Positions 12,587 through 13,239 of a stretch of DNA of 13,239 nucleotides are shown here, in pieces. The stretch spans positions 1-13,239 of the forward strand of contig JAGCRI010000188.1 in assembly GCA_017964755.1 (NCBI GenBank). The letters are read 5' to 3'. Source of the stretch: Bacteroidales bacterium. Lineage in GTDB: Bacteria; Bacteroidota; Bacteroidia; Bacteroidales; WCHB1-69. The stretch's first letter is position 1, and each line of letters starts with the position of its first letter. The position numbers and the translations under genes are program-made. The notes under the pieces are model-generated. The model made no database searches. It was not told the DNA's origin and saw nothing but the letters and a program-made list of their open reading frames with translations.

Positions 12587-13239
12587 ATGAAAAGAATCTG
12601 TTTTTATTTACTTGCTGGAATCGTTTTCCTGACGGGTTGTAACCAAAGTAAAAATGTACATTACGATGTCAATCCCGACAAGGTTTTTGGCAATCACTAC
12701 ACCGCTGAAGATTTCGGGCTTTGGCTTCTGCTCGACTATGATGACGAGCAATATGTCTTAACGGTCGATGAGGCTATTGGGCGTTTGCCGGAAGAAAAAG
12801 AAATCTTTTGGGAGAAAGAGAAGGGCTTTATGGTACCGGCTTCCGACACCGCAGAATTTATGCAGGCACTGCGTATGGGCGAGATTCCACTCACCAAGGA
12901 AGGCTGCAAACTGATACCATGCTGGCTGCCGATAGTATCATTTCAAGATGACGTCTATCTGTTGAATCTCTGCTACGGCGATGTCGCTGGCAAACCTATC
13001 ATTGACGGAACGCATGTCAAAAAGGTATCTGTTGAGAAAAGCGAGTTCACCGGCAATTACGAGGTGCTGATGCAATTCGATATGAAGACGGCTGACTCGT
13101 GGCAGAAATTCACGGCTGAGAATGTTGGCAGAAGGATAGGCATGATGCTCGGCACCGACCGGCTGCTGAGCACGCCGCAAATCATGTGCGAAATTGCCGG
13201 CGGAGCCTGCAGCATCTCCGGCCCGTCAGAAGAAGAGTG
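12587..13239 (+). CDS. Lipoprotein with SecD P1-head-like domain (partial, runs off window)
   Basis: The frame is open from ATG at 12587 to the window end: 217 codons plus two bases, so the C-terminus is missing. It begins with a lipoprotein signal (MKRICFYLLAGIVFLTGC) with lipobox LTGC and lipidated C18. Residues about 20-135 are unrecognised. From about 140 on the sequence follows the P1 head subdomain of SecD: an ID-G-x-HVKKVSV strand, YEVLMQFDMKTADSW, then FTAENVGRRIGMMLG, LLSTPQI and IAGGACSISGP. In SecD the same places read roughly as LTRENVGKRLAIVL, SAPVI and GGSxQITG. SecDF helps Sec-exported proteins leave the translocon on the periplasmic side. Here the head is on a lipid-anchored protein without SecD membrane helices in the visible part. 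It lies 66 bp after the 4-TM gene and may belong to the same regulon. Confidence 0.8.
   Translation, partial: MKRICFYLLAGIVFLTGCNQSKNVHYDVNPDKVFGNHYTAEDFGLWLLLDYDDEQYVLTVDEAIGRLPEEKEIFWEKEKGFMVPASDTAEFMQALRMGEIPLTKEGCKLIPCWLPIVSFQDDVYLLNLCYGDVAGKPIIDGTHVKKVSVEKSEFTGNYEVLMQFDMKTADSWQKFTAENVGRRIGMMLGTDRLLSTPQIMCEIAGGACSISGPSEEE

Noticed and set aside
12938..13180. Minus-strand frame opposite the lipoprotein
   Set aside because: The plus strand has an open lipoprotein frame with lipobox and SecD-head pattern running through the window end.

Overview
The window looks like ordinary chromosomal DNA of a Bacteroidota bacterium, most likely order Bacteroidales. Supporting signs are TAnnTTTG-type -7 promoter boxes upstream of several genes, A-rich leaders without clear Shine-Dalgarno sequences, two secreted proteins with type IX secretion (T9SS) C-terminal sorting domains, a BatD-family protein, a C10 (streptopain-family) protease, a GluP-type sugar transporter and a Dcp-like M3 peptidase lipoprotein. 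I see no tRNA, rRNA, CRISPR array, insertion sequence or phage module.

Layout, left to right. A 49-residue very basic protein (20-169, +) sits ahead of an AAA/DUF4143 ATPase (227-1384, -). Next is a two-gene unit: a single-domain voltage-gated cation channel (1468-2250, +) with the pore motif TVEGWYD, and one base later a 96-residue membrane protein (2252-2542, +). This unit converges on a solitary batD (2539-4383, -), the two genes overlapping in their stop codons. Divergent from batD is a fucose/glucose/galactose-type MFS transporter (4565-5809, +). It is followed by a secreted adhesin-like T9SS substrate with a (Asp-Pro-Ser/Thr)n linker (5917-6831, +) and a strong intrinsic terminator.

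The middle holds a probable two-gene operon: a lipoprotein M3 peptidyl-dipeptidase (6961-9084, +) and, 12 bp later, an ammonia-type NAD+ synthetase NadE (9097-9921, +). Convergent to these is a C10 cysteine protease with a T9SS sorting domain (about 9956-11065, -).

The right end is the most system-like part. A 341-bp intergenic region contains a near-symmetric promoter: 10-bp inverted repeat arms that carry the -33 and -7 elements. It separates the C10 protease from an ECF-type sigma factor (11407-11913, +). The sigma gene overlaps by 26 bp a four-TM membrane protein in the anti-sigma position (11888-12520, +). Then comes a lipoprotein (12587 to beyond the window end, +) whose C-terminal half resembles the periplasmic P1 head of SecD. 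A working hypothesis is a membrane-controlled envelope sigma module with a SecD-head-like lipoprotein, possibly linked to the divergent protease. The sequence alone does not prove this.

The best leads are the channel's calcium-channel-like selectivity filter with its tightly linked small membrane gene, and the sigma / 4-TM / SecD-head lipoprotein cluster.
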